Below are positions 13,345 through 24,524 of a stretch of 64,000 nt of DNA, piece after piece. The stretch comes from Chelonoidis abingdonii (Eukaryota > Chordata > Testudines > Testudinidae). The DNA is taken from the NCBI RefSeq assembly GCF_003597395.2, contig NC_133771.1, positions 54,467,856-54,531,855 on the forward strand. The letters run 5' to 3'. Position numbers and translations under genes: made by a program. The notes beneath the pieces were generated by a model. The model did not search any database. It saw nothing but the letters and a program-made list of their open reading frames with translations, and was not told the origin of the DNA. Positions within the stretch are counted from its first letter, which is position 1. Every line of letters starts with the position of its first letter.

Positions 13345-14640
13345 ACTTAGGCACTGCAGCGTTGAGTGTCACAGTGCCTACAAAATCACAGAGTAACACT
13401 GTGATCCACAAAGCCGGTGTTAGTTGTCTAAGCTCCCTACACTATGAATGGACACATAAGAATGAGATCCATAAAAGACAGCAGGTTAGGCAACTCCCCA
13501 CCTAAGCTAGCAATGGAAAAGCGGCAAAGAGACCTGTGGCACTTTATAGACTAACAGACGTTTTGGAGCATGAGCTTTCGTGGGTGAATACCTACTTCAT
13601 CGGATGCATGTAGTTGACGAAGTGGGTATTCACCTACGAAAGCTCATGCTCCAAAATGTCTGTTAGTCTATAAGATGCAACAGGACTCTTTGCCACTTTT
13701 ACAGATCCAGACTAACACGGCTACCCCTCTGATATTTAGCCAATGGGAAATGATGATGTGCTAAGCCTTTCTCTTTTCTCAGATATAGGCGACTAAGTCC
13801 TGGCAACAGAGGCATGCATAGCTCTTCTAGCAGACTATATGTAGGAACCCCTCTCTTAGCTTAGTTGCTTATGTAGTTTCTTGTGGGAATTAGTTAGGTG
13901 CCTGCATCACTGGACAAAGAAGCAGAGGTGCTCACCATATAACTTTGATCCCAACGATAAGAGTACTCATCTGGATATGGAGTCAGTGGACTTGATCCAG
14001 GGTATCCTGCCCCCCATCTGGGTGCCCCATACGCTGGTCTACAAACTCATTCCCACACTCTCTTTCTCTGTCCTATCACTATTTCTTTATTTATCCACAG
14101 TAGAACAGTAAAGAATGAGGAAGGCTCAGATAAGAATATCCCATAGACCAGTGATTAGCCCATCTTCCTGAGAAGTAGGATTGAAAGTGTGATTTCCTTT
14201 CTCCCCCTTAGCCAGAGAGTGGGGAATTGAACTTGTCTCCCATATGCCACATGAGCACTCTAATAACTGGGCTAAATGTGATAAGATGGGCTCCAGCATC
14301 ACCTATTCCTCCATCCAGCTTTTGAATAGAGCCCAATGAGTAGGCACACTCACAGGGTACCTAATAAGTCAGGTGGCTGGAAAGCAGTCTTCCCTTGATT
14401 TGTGAATCACTCTGGGACTCAGTGAGGAGATAGGTGTCCATATACCTAGAAAGAGAAGCAGTGCACATGCCCAGAGGCAGGAACATAGGCACCCAGGGAA
14501 ATTTTATTTTGAAAAACTTAGGTGTTGAGTTTAGGCTCCTACAGAATTTGGTGAGAGTTTTGTGGATTGCAGTGGGGGACCGAGACACCTAAAAGTGGGA
14601 CATAGGTGTCTAAATCTGGTTTTAGGTGCCTAAATAGCTT
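13345..14640. repeat. Composite repeat with two inverted tRNA-like units
   Basis: At about 13950-13998 the plus strand shows an A-box-like 'ataagagtactcatctgg' followed by a B-box-like 'ggacttgatcc'. At about 14214-14276 the minus strand shows the same layout ('ttattagagtgctcatg', then 'aagttcaattcc'). So two degenerate tRNA-derived units face each other. The outer parts carry 'acttaggcactg' on the left and 'ttttaggtgcctaaat' on the right, which pair as short inverted repeats. I read this as an old palindromic repeat built from a tRNA-derived SINE. Neither unit looks like a usable tRNA gene. Boundaries are approximate. Confidence 0.45.
13521..13734. mobile_element. Palindromic (inverted-dimer) SINE-like repeat
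   Basis: The left arm (from 'gcggcaaagagacctgtgg') and right arm (ending 'acacggctacccctctgat') are inverted copies of about 95 bp meeting near 'cggatgcatgtagttgac'. The shared core includes 'gagcatgagctttcgt'. The right arm extends about 40 bp further, so the left arm is truncated. The flanks 'tagcaatggaaaa' and 'tagccaatgggaaa' look like a slightly altered 12-14 bp target duplication. A single-arm copy of the same family sits at 41744. It inserted into the composite repeat 13345-14640. Confidence 0.75.
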
Positions 14641-16743
14641 GGTGGAAACCACCAGGTTCTTTGAAGCCCTGGGAATTTTTTTCAAGTCCACTTAAATAAG
14701 AAGAGTTTGTCAGACACCCCTTCCTTCCATTAACTCTGTTTTCCACAGCACTGGGAACACTGTCAGCACTTGTTACAAATACACATATTAGTACCCCATT
14801 TTTACCAAATCTCTGCATAAAATATTATAATACAAATTACAAATGCACCTTTTTTTCCCCCATAGAGCAGCCCTTACTGTTTCCCCAAGCTTTACTTCCA
14901 AACTGTTACACTCAGATGCAAAGCAAATAACTAACTAACTAAAGAAATGAAGAAATAAAACCTTCTCTTCTGAAGCTGGTATTTTATGTCTTTTCTACAG
15001 TAATAGTTGGAGTCGAGTACACTAAGGCCTCTTGTGCCACCTTATACACTTAACTAGTTAGAAGACAGCTATCCAGAATCTTCAGACACACTCCTGGAAT
15101 GTTACCGCAAACAGAAACTAAGTTTCTTCCAGGTAATACCAAAGCAAGAGACAAAGGTGAGGTTTTTCAAAGCTGACAAAAGACTAACCACATGATCCCC
15201 ACTAACAATAATAGGAGTTGTGTGGCTAAACAGTTGGCTTTAAAAACAGAATCTTTTTCCACTTACACTGAAATAAATCAGCAGTGACTTCATGAAAGGC
15301 CATGGAGATTTACTATATAAATTAGAGTAGGTGAGTGTAATCTCAGGCCAATATTTTCCTGTCTGAGGAAACATAAGATCTTGGTACTCCTGGTACTCCA
15401 ATTTTTTTTATCTTTGACCATGCGTGTTGCCACTAAGTCATGTGGCAAATTCACTCACTTGCAAGACAGAAGGTACCTACTGTGTCACATTTAGCGTGCA
15501 AAAGAGAAAGAAAGATAATATTAAAAAGGAATACCAAAATATTTAAAAATTGCTCTCTGTTGAGCCTTCAACCTTATTTCTCCACTGCCTTGCATGGCGA
15601 ATACACAGTGGGTAGAAAGTGCTACCAAATCTGAACGGTAACTTTTTATTCCCACATTACACATATGTACAAGATTACACAGAGTGCAAAGCAGACCTGG
15701 ACACAGAGTCTCTTTTTTTAAGATCTCTAGCTCAGCTTCTGGAGAACTCAAATTAGACAGATCAAAATCCAAACTTTTTATGAGTTTAGGAAGTTTACTA
15801 ACTCTAGAGTGAAGCTCAAGATGACAAATTGGATCTGGATTTTGTTTGTTTGTTTAGGATCATTTTTAATTGTCACCAGTGGGTCTGTCTGCAATCCTAT
15901 CTGACTCATTTGCTATCTATATGCCTGTACTCATCAGTGTATGTATAAGCAGGCCAAAAATTCAGTTAACTATAAGGTTATGAATCATTTATACAGCTGA
16001 AGACAGACAGAGACTAAGAGTATGGAATTGTATGCCTAAAGGAAGAGAAAGATTCCTATATATATGAATTAGCTGTATTGACCTTAGTGGAGGTTCTATA
16101 GGCATTCTGGAGCAGATCTTTAATAGGAGTTTGACACCTAAATACCTTTAATAAACTGGGCATCAGATATCCTGAGGAGTGGCATTGTATAACCTATAAA
16201 AATAAAATATAGATTTACACTGGTATAACCATGATGAGAAATTGGTCCTCTAACTCAGAATACTGTAACTATAATATATAAATGAAATGTAGACCTTGAA
16301 TAGGTGAGGTCAATTTTGTTGCAACATTCCATAAACTCTAACACTTGTTCTCCTGATTGATTTTCCCTGCCCTGTAATTGTTGGGTCTCCTATTGTGCTG
16401 ATGAAGTAACAGTCAGTGTTTGATATGGTGGTGCATTGATTCATTTTAACTAGGAACACTATTTAATTGATGAAGACATGTTAAAAATAGCTATTAAAAA
16501 TCTTCATTAGTGAAGACATATTGAAAGAAGTATCCAAGTGTTGCTTAGAACACTTAGTTTTATGAAGTCTTTATGTTTTTATTGAGGCTATTTAAAAGAG
16601 AATTTCCACAACAATATTCCATACCTCAAGCTCCTACTCCCATTAAAATAGCCCTAATTACTACTGGAGCAGGACAACTGAGGCCTCAGCTAGATGTCCA
16701 GAAAACTTAAAAGAGTCAGTGAGACTATGTCTATCTATCTAAT
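14641..16743. other. No gene recognised
   Basis: AT-rich sequence with only short frames. An 83-codon minus-strand frame at 15521-15772 has no motif I can assign. No repeat boundary is clear. Confidence 0.45.
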
Positions 16744-17269
16744 TGTAGTGGTGTGGGATACACCCTTGCGGTGCCTCCTGGTCTCTCCTCACCTCTGTGG
16801 CTACTGCCAGTCACCATCTAGCCCCCATTCATTGGGGCAGACTGCAGTCTGTAAAGACCACTCATCATTGGCAAAGGGGGTTTTGGACCTGCTGCCTTGG
16901 ACTAACTTTGGGCTGCCCTCTGCAACCCCAGTACCCTTTTGGGCCTTTAACAAGGCCTCAGGGCTGGCTCCAGGGTTTTTGCCGCCTCAAACAGCCACCC
17001 CAGCTCCTCTGGCCTTCCCCCCAGCCCTCCTCCACTCTAGGTACCCTATGAGTTCCTAAGCAACCAAGGCCTTCTCTCTACAGACAGAGAGAGACTGTCT
17101 GCTCCTGGCTCACTGACCGCTTATAAGGGCCAGCTGAGCCCTGATTGAGGCGTGACCACAGCTGAGCCTATTTCCCCAAACAGCCTGGGAACTGCTTGCT
17201 CCCAGCCACAGCCCTCTCTTGGGCTGTTTTAAGCCTTTTAAGGCTAGAGTGGGTGACCACCCCACTACA
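16744..17269 (-). mobile_element. LTR-like element with TGTAGTGG ends, copy 1
   Basis: Begins 'tgtagtggtgtggg' and ends 'accaccccactaca', so it has TG..CA termini inside a longer inverted repeat of roughly 12 bp. The flanks are ctaat at 16739-16743 and ctaat at 17270-17274, a perfect 5-bp duplication. The interior is GC-rich and runs opposite to the copy at 26705-27374, sharing blocks such as 'gcagactgcagtctgtaaa'. TG..CA ends plus a 5-bp duplication fit a solo LTR. The long terminal inverted repeat would also allow an unusual DNA transposon. The strand is relative to the 26705 copy. Confidence 0.75.
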
Positions 17270-17274
17270 CTAAT

Positions 17275-18140
17275 CCTTAGAACTTGTGGAAAAGACAACC
17301 CTCTTACACGCACACACACAATTAAAAACAAAATGCTTGAGTGTTCAGAATAGACCTTCATTATTTTCTTTAAAAATGTTCATGCACTTTTTTAATAAAA
17401 AGCTCCAGAAATTTATTGCAATTATTATCATTACCATTATTGATCAATTTCATTTACTTCTGTTCCTATCTACCGGTCTGTATCATGTACATTGCCATGC
17501 TATCTTAGTGCTTTCCCACATGTGTGGATTCTTCATTTGAGTAAAGGTTTGCAGGATTCAACTCTAAGCCCAAATCCTGCAAGCAGATGCATTAGCACAA
17601 ACTACAGTAGGATTTCAAAGGAGGCCATGTTTGTACATCTCTTAATAGGGTTAGAGCAACAGGCAGCAAAATATTTGGATTGTGAAACCTGGGAAAAAAT
17701 AGATCCTTGTTTCGAAGGATCTATATATTTTCTGTTCTGAAATGTGCATATTTTCACATAGGACTGCAAAAACTAATAGAATTCAAAATACTTTTCATTT
17801 TTAAGACACATTTGATAAACAGTAAGTACAGAATCTGATTAAATTGCTTCAGATGATTAATAATCTAAACAGAAAAGAAAAATAAAGCTCCTGCACAATC
17901 ACAATAACTGTTTCTGTGGATTTTCATTAAGCAATTTGCTCGCTCAGCATGCACCATGCATGCTATTTAGTTTTATATAACTGACCATTATTTTTTAGGA
18001 CCCAAACCTACAATGAGAGCCACAATTCTTTCCTGCTTTCCTGTTCCTCTGTGTGCATGTGGGGAGAAAGAATACATTATCTCACCCTTTTTTGTGAAGC
18101 GTCTTATTCTGCATTACAACAGCTACTCTGATCAGCAGTT
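17275..18140. other. No gene recognised
   Basis: AT-rich sequence with a short CA-rich patch near 17308-17322. Only composition-level short frames are present. Confidence 0.45.
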
Positions 18141-19060
18141 GGAGTGGAAGCTCCTGGGAAAGAGTGGGGTGGTACTTATACTCTGCAGGGGGGACCTCCA
18201 AAACTAGCCTGGGAAGGAGGTTCTCAGGGGTTCCTACCTGCTCCCAGGCCCATTCAAGCCCCTCCCTTGGGACTGGAAACAGGTAGGAACCCTGGGACTC
18301 TCCTTCCCAGGCCCTGTGGCAGCCACTCTAGCCCCTTTAAGTTTATGCAAGAGTGGAGCCCCCACAATATTTGCATTTCAGAAGTGCTAGCCACCTCTGC
18401 CCTCCCAGTTCTGCTGTCCCTGCTGCATTGCCAGTGGGTTTAATAGGCCAGGGGAGGCTCAGTCTGCCCTAGCAGAGCTGCTGCCACTGATCCCCGTTGA
18501 TGGTTTGGCGGGGGAAATTTTTGCTTTTTATTATGCCCCACGCAGGTTCCAGGCTGGCTGAGAAGATGGTATGTGCTAGTCAGCTTCCTGGGTTCATCAG
18601 TTATCTCCCTGGACTCCAGGGGCATATCCAAAGCTCAGGTTCTTCTTCCAGAAGAGAGAAGAGGAGAAGAGCTGTTGAATTTTCCTGTGGGGAGGCTTGC
18701 AGTGGTGGAAGGTAGGCGAAGCTGTGGGAGTTGCAGCCAGCCCAGGGCTCCTCCGAGCAGGTTGGAGTGGGCTTAGGGCTCTGGCTAGCCCAAGGCTCCT
18801 CTGGCCATGGGGAGGCATGGGGTGTCTCCCACCAAGGGGGAGCAGGGGGTCTCGAGGCTCTGGCCATGGAGGGGGGACAGGCAGCCTTTGGGCTCCAGCT
18901 GCATTGGGGGGTCAGGGGGTCTTGGGCCTCCAGCCACAGAGTGGGGGTGGAGGACAGGCGGAAGGGGCAGAGCCAGGGGCTAGCGTCCCCAAAGTGGGGC
19001 TCCACTCACCGTCCGTGTCCTGCTGATTTGTGAGTAGGAAGGGCAGTGTTCCAGCTCCTC
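18141..19060. repeat. GC-rich segment, probably repeat-derived
   Basis: Base composition shifts sharply to G/C-rich, with purine-rich blocks such as 'gggggagcagggggtctcg'. Overlapping frames are open in several phases at once (for example 18601-19005 minus and 18697-19026 plus). That indicates low stop-codon density rather than coding. I see no terminal repeat or duplication and cannot name a family. Confidence 0.4.
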
Positions 19061-22000
19061 CCACTCACCACCTCTATTCCCTGCCTCCCTACTTGCTCAC
19101 AATGCGGAGAGCTGCTATTCTCTACCCCACAGCCGACATCACACTCTGAGCATGGCCATGCAGGGGATTAAGGGCTGGCCTGGTTCAGTTTTATTCCTCT
19201 TCACTGACAAGTGCTGTGACAATCCATCTCAATGGAACTACTTATATTATGTAGATAAATCACTGCAGGATTGGGGACTATATATGTGAAATACTCTCTT
19301 TAAAATACATCAGATCAATGTTTAAATCACAGCCAAAAACAACTCAAGTTACATATTTTTTTCTTTTCTTTCTTTTTTGAATATACATATAACACACTTC
19401 AAAGGCCCCAAAGAAGTTGATCCAAGTGATAGATTTGGCACATAATTAAACTTTTTAAACAACATTGTCCAGCACAATAATATTTTATACATCAGTGTGA
19501 CAGTTAATACATGTCACTTGCAATAATATTTTTTTTTAAATAAAAAGCAAACTAGATTAAACTACATGCTTACAATAGCCAGAACCAGGCAATTTAGAGT
19601 TTGAAGCACCTCATTTTTGTCTCACAATTTTCTGCTTCTGTTGATGGAATACCAAAAAAACAACAACAATCCCTTTGTGGTATTAAATCTGAAGGTGACA
19701 TTTTGTGACAAATGTGGATGATCACAACAGAATTTCAAAGTTACTAATAAAACTTCACAGCTGTCCAGACTACCAGCCGACTTCAGTTGCAACATGCCCA
19801 GAAAAATATGGCATCACTGAGAAGATAAAATAGTATCTTGCCTCTTTATTATCTTTATATTATTATTTTATAAATCTTTATAAAATGTCGTTAAGAATTA
19901 ATAGAGCACCAAAGCTAGGAAAGCAATATAGATAAGCAGAGAAACATTAATGACACTAACAAATATAATTGTTGATTTGTCTCTGTGGTAGGAATGAAGA
20001 CAGATTGAAAAAAAACAAAGTTCTAGAAAAGAAGAAGGAAATTCTAAGGAGAGAAGAGGAATCTTTATGTAGACGTCTGCACCAATGGAGGAAGGTAAAT
20101 GCATGAGGATAAACAGCCAGATGAACAGATAGATACATTTTTACTGCTAAATATCTTTCTGTGCCATGAATATTTCTATACAATGCTTACGGATAAAACC
20201 TCCTCACATTAATCACATGGTTTTGGCCCACATACTCTGTGTATTACTTTTTGATTACTAATGATAAAAATCTATGACAATGCATCTTGAAACTACTTTA
20301 TCTGTCATTTGAAATGATTCATGGGAATCTTATAATGAAACCCTGGGAGAATTGCAAACTTCTTGGGCTCACAGTACTTTATAACTTCTTGTTTAACTGT
20401 GGAGTAAGATCAGTCCCTCCTCCCCACACAAAATATTGGTGTTATAATTCTGGCAATAAACAGTGGTGTCTAGCAGTTCAGTTAATTAGAGGCAGAGATT
20501 ACATTAATATTATTACTTCACTCAACAATAAATTTGGTTGAATATTTTATCAAACAGAGACTAATTACAAGGGATTTCTATCGGGAATTGTAGATAGCAA
20601 ATGTCTTGGGTCAGCAGACCATATTAAAACTTTCTTGGGCAAACCTAAAGAAATATTTCTTCATAATCTGAGGGAAGAAGGAACATTTTTAAACAAATAC
20701 ATTATCAACTGGGAAACTACCTAATGCAGGCTCTGATATATGTAGCTGAAAATCTTTGAGCCCTGATGTTTAAAGACCAGAAGTATGAAACAAATTTTAG
20801 ATACTTTTGAAATAATGTGTTAGAAATATACTTTTACATGGATCTGATTCTGCCATTGAGCCATATACAATATTGCCATGAATTTCAAAGATATTTTCAT
20901 GAACAGAAATGACATCATTTAAGCAAGCCCTGAAGTCCTTACTCATTTGTTTCCTTTGGCAAAACTCCCATTAAAGACTACCTCATGAAATATCCACATT
21001 GTTATTATTTATTTGCATAGTCATGTTCAAAATGTGCCAAACTCTGTACAGAAACACAGGAAGAAATAGTTCCTGTCCCAAAAATTTTACCGTGGTGTGG
21101 GAAAGGACACCACATACAAGCAAAATTTCTTAGTGCTTCTTTCAAGTTTTTAAAATGTCTCCTGCTTTCAAGATTTAGTAATATTTCAACTTTGCCTATA
21201 AGTTAAATCTTGTAGAAAAAAATCATCTCTTCTCGAAAAGCCCCAGCATACCTGTCTGTCCATTGCAGCCCAAGGGATAAGCGATAGATGTTCCCCTCTT
21301 TAAAATCCTGCCTATCCCACCCCATTGATTCAGGTTCAGTGTAAGGGAGACACACATTTTTGTACAGTGGGTCAGACTGAGACCAAGTTACTGAAAGTCT
21401 GTAAAGATTGAGGGTTTCATGAGGGCTAGAGTAATGTCATGCATGACTTTATCTGGCTCCTGCAGTCAGTGGCAGCTCCTGTCATACTCTTTCTGTCTTC
21501 CTGATGGAGGGGAAAAAGGTTGAAGGACTGTTCATGTGCTGGGGCTCTCTGGGATGAAGTCAGGGTCCCCCATAAGAATAAAAAAACTTTGTGAGAGTTC
21601 CTCATATAGATTTTCCTCTGTATTCTTTATTCCCTGTGGACTGAACTTTGCCTTCCACCACCTCCTCCTCACTGAAGAAGAACCAGGGAACAGGGCTGGT
21701 CAAATACTGGTATGTTGACATTTGTTTGCATCCTTGTTTCATCCAGGATGAAAAGTCCTGAGAAAAATTTAATTCAACATTTTTTAAACCAAAACATTTC
21801 ACTTTGGTTTGTTGAACAGAATCAAAATGTTTCATTTGGGCCTGGTTCAACAATAAGCAGTGCTCATCTGAGCTACCATGGCTCATGGGAGTTGTAGTTG
21901 GGTACCTCCTAGCCCCATTGTCCTTTTTGGGGTGGGATCCCTGGTCATACTACAACTCACATGGTGCATCTTTCATGGTGCACTGCAGCAATTATACTAG

Positions 22001-22598
22001 AGGAGAAAATACATTTTGTCAGACAATTGCTGACCAATTCTATCAGGGAATTTATGTCTCTCAGGAATTCACTAACGGTAGAAAGAAACTTGCCTCAATG
22101 ACTTGGGTCTGATTCTCTACTGCCTTGCACCTTTTATATTCTGACCTGAGCAACAGACAGTGTTTATAAAGGATTTCCTGACATAAGTGACTTCCCAATT
22201 GGAAAAGAGCTGACTGTGCCACCTCTGTGCTGAGTCTGTGCTGGTGTAGAGTGGTCTGGGGAAAGACGGCTATCTTACAAAACAAATTGGCCATATGGTG
22301 GGTCAGGATCTTCCCTGAAAGAATAGTTTTTGAGTGTGTGTTCAGTAGGAATCCTGTGTGTTCTTTGATAAGTAAAGGACAGTTCTGATCCTTGACTTCA
22401 ATGGGATAATTTGCATGAGAAAGGCATTCTTGTGTAAGTAAGTGCTTGAAGCTAGGCTTTAAACATTAAGACAATATAGTTGGTGGTTATCTTCCTGTAT
22501 TAAAACCACATGGTAGTTCCTGAAGATACAAAACAAAACACTCTCCAAAGAAAAGAAACACATTTAGGTAACCTAGTTTTGCCGACTTATGCCTGTGA
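19061..22598. other. No gene; old repeat fragments
   Basis: AT-rich sequence. At 20995-21095 the blocks 'ttgttattatttatttgca' and 'ctctgtacagaaacacagg' followed by 'gttcctgtccc' resemble an old dispersed repeat; similar pieces lie at about 23050-23180 and 34950-35060. At 21870-21985 the blocks 'catgggagttgtagttggg' and 'ctacaactcacatggtgc' form a loose inverted pair of a kind found inside hAT elements. None has clear boundaries. Confidence 0.4.
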
Positions 22599-22946
22599 TT
22601 AACTTTTCACATTGTGAATTGTCTCATTGACTTCCATCTCATTGATTTCAAGACCATATTTGTTCACCAGGAAACTGATGAACAAGCTTTCCAAAGCTCG
22701 CAATCTAAAATCCATTTGTGCTGAAAGCTCACTCTTCATCAGAATCTGAAATCTCCCAGTGGAGTTTGTGATGGACAAGTCTAAAATAATCCAATGCTTC
22801 AAAATCACACTATTGATTAAGCAGGAAATTGAAGCGTTTGCAAGCACAGCATCAACAGAGCACAGACTGAGCAACACATAGGCCATTCTATCATTATCCT
22901 CCACGAAGAAAAATCTCAGAAGAAGAGAAGAGAACTGCTGAATCAT
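22599..22946 (-). other. Unassigned 115-codon open reading frame
   Basis: A continuous minus-strand frame starting at a true ATG and ending in TAA, in AT-rich sequence where frames this long are uncommon. The translation is not low-complexity. It has a hydrophobic stretch (residues about 22-55) and a more acidic C-terminus with the local motif GLEINEMEVNE. I recognise no family. An in-frame stop lies 30 nt upstream of the ATG. A pyrimidine-rich tract ending in AG lies just after the start, so a terminal exon is conceivable but unproven. It could equally be chance or a relic. Confidence 0.2.
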
Positions 22947-24172
22947 GGGTTCTGCTTTAGAAAAGCACTCTGATTATCTTACCCTAGCACATAATATGCT
23001 ATGCTCTGGATTCTCTGACATTATAAACAAATCCTAGCTGTATGTGGCTGTTTTCCACTATAATTTGTAATTTGTATTTCAATAGTGCTCAGAGACCCCT
23101 TTTAGAATAGAGACCTATTGTTCTAGAGGTGACATAAATGTATAAGAAGAAATGTCCCCTGCCCCTAAGATTCTATTATCAAAAAGATGTGCACTGATTT
23201 GGAAGCACAGTCGGATTTGCTATAGCAATGACAACTGATTATGCAAACACTCTATATTTGGTTCATTTCTTTCACTGGTGGAGTAAAGGGGCAAGCAACA
23301 TCAAAAGGGATAGAAGTTCCTAAACACTTGTGAGAAGGATGTGACTTGCTCAAAGAGGGCTGCCATCCACTTTCCTAAGTTGTTAAAATGCTAAACTACA
23401 CAGTAAAAATGTTTCTTTGAGATTTTGGTACCCCTGGTAGCATCTGCGGACACCTGCAGACTTCACTCTACTCCATCCATGAGAACATTTCATTCCCATC
23501 CCTTCTACTCATCATTCTGCTGCATAATCTTCACCAGTCATTCAGTCCTTCTCCAAGTAAACTCTTAAAAATACAGGTAGGCAAATTGAAGATCTGGAAA
23601 ATGGCAGGAAAATGTCCATTAAAATCATATATGGAAGACAAACAGATTTATGCAGGATGTTGGGGAAAAGGTAAATGAGGTCGCCACTTGCACAGCTACA
23701 AAGTGATGTTATGTGTGGTCCCCTGATACTATACAGGAGACTAAGAGTTAGGATATGGAAAATGAATTATGAAGCAGTACCCTTGAGTATTCTAGCTTCA
23801 GAAGACATGCAGTAAACTAAAAGAAGGAAAGAGACAATGGGGAGAAGCAAAGCAGCAATTAAAGATTAAAAAAACCATCAGAGCAGAAGAAGCAGATGGG
23901 GGTGGAGGAAGGAGCCACAGAATATGATTGAATATTTTCTGCTGAAATGATCAGAAGTGCATGGATGGTCAGTGAGAGGAATTTAGATGGAGGGATAACA
24001 TGATGAAATAATTCCCACAACAATAAATCTGAATAGTTTGTTTTACTTATTTCTGTTTTATTATTCCTCAAAATAACACTCATTCCCCATTGATTTAATT
24101 AAGTTTGCCCTATGTTTTCAAGCAAATTCAAAGGAAGACTAAATGTACTTAACTGAGTGGTTTTCCTAAGAA
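22947..24172. other. No gene recognised
   Basis: AT-rich sequence. A diverged copy of an old dispersed repeat ('caatagtgctcagagaccc', later 'gtcccctgcccctaagatt') lies at about 23050-23180. A 74-codon minus-strand frame at 23859-24083 has no recognisable motif. Confidence 0.45.
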
Positions 24173-24524
24173 CATAAGAATGGCCCTACTGGGTCAGACC
24201 AAAGGTACATCTAGCTCAATATCCTGTCTTCCGACAGTGGCCAGTGCCCGGTGATCCAGATGGAATGAACAGAACAGGTAATCATCAAGTGATCCATCCC
24301 CTGTCATTCATTCCCAGCTTCTGGCAAATAGATGCTAGGGACACCATTCCTGCCCATCCTGGCTAACAGCTATTGATAGACCTATCCTCCATGAATTTAT
24401 CTAGTTCTTTTTTGAACCGTGTTATGGTATTGGCCTTTACAACATCTCTGGCAAGGAGTTCCACAGGTTGACTGTGCATTGTGTGAAGAAATGCTTCCTT
24501 TGATTCAGAAAAGTAGACTTAAGC

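Noticed and set aside
13950..14276. Functional tRNA genes
   Set aside because: Both tRNA-like units have damaged A- and B-box regions, and no full cloverleaf could be drawn by eye.
18601..19033. Frames of 134, 109 and 100 codons on both strands
   Set aside because: They coincide with a GC-rich patch that lacks stop codons in most phases. No motif or splice context was seen.
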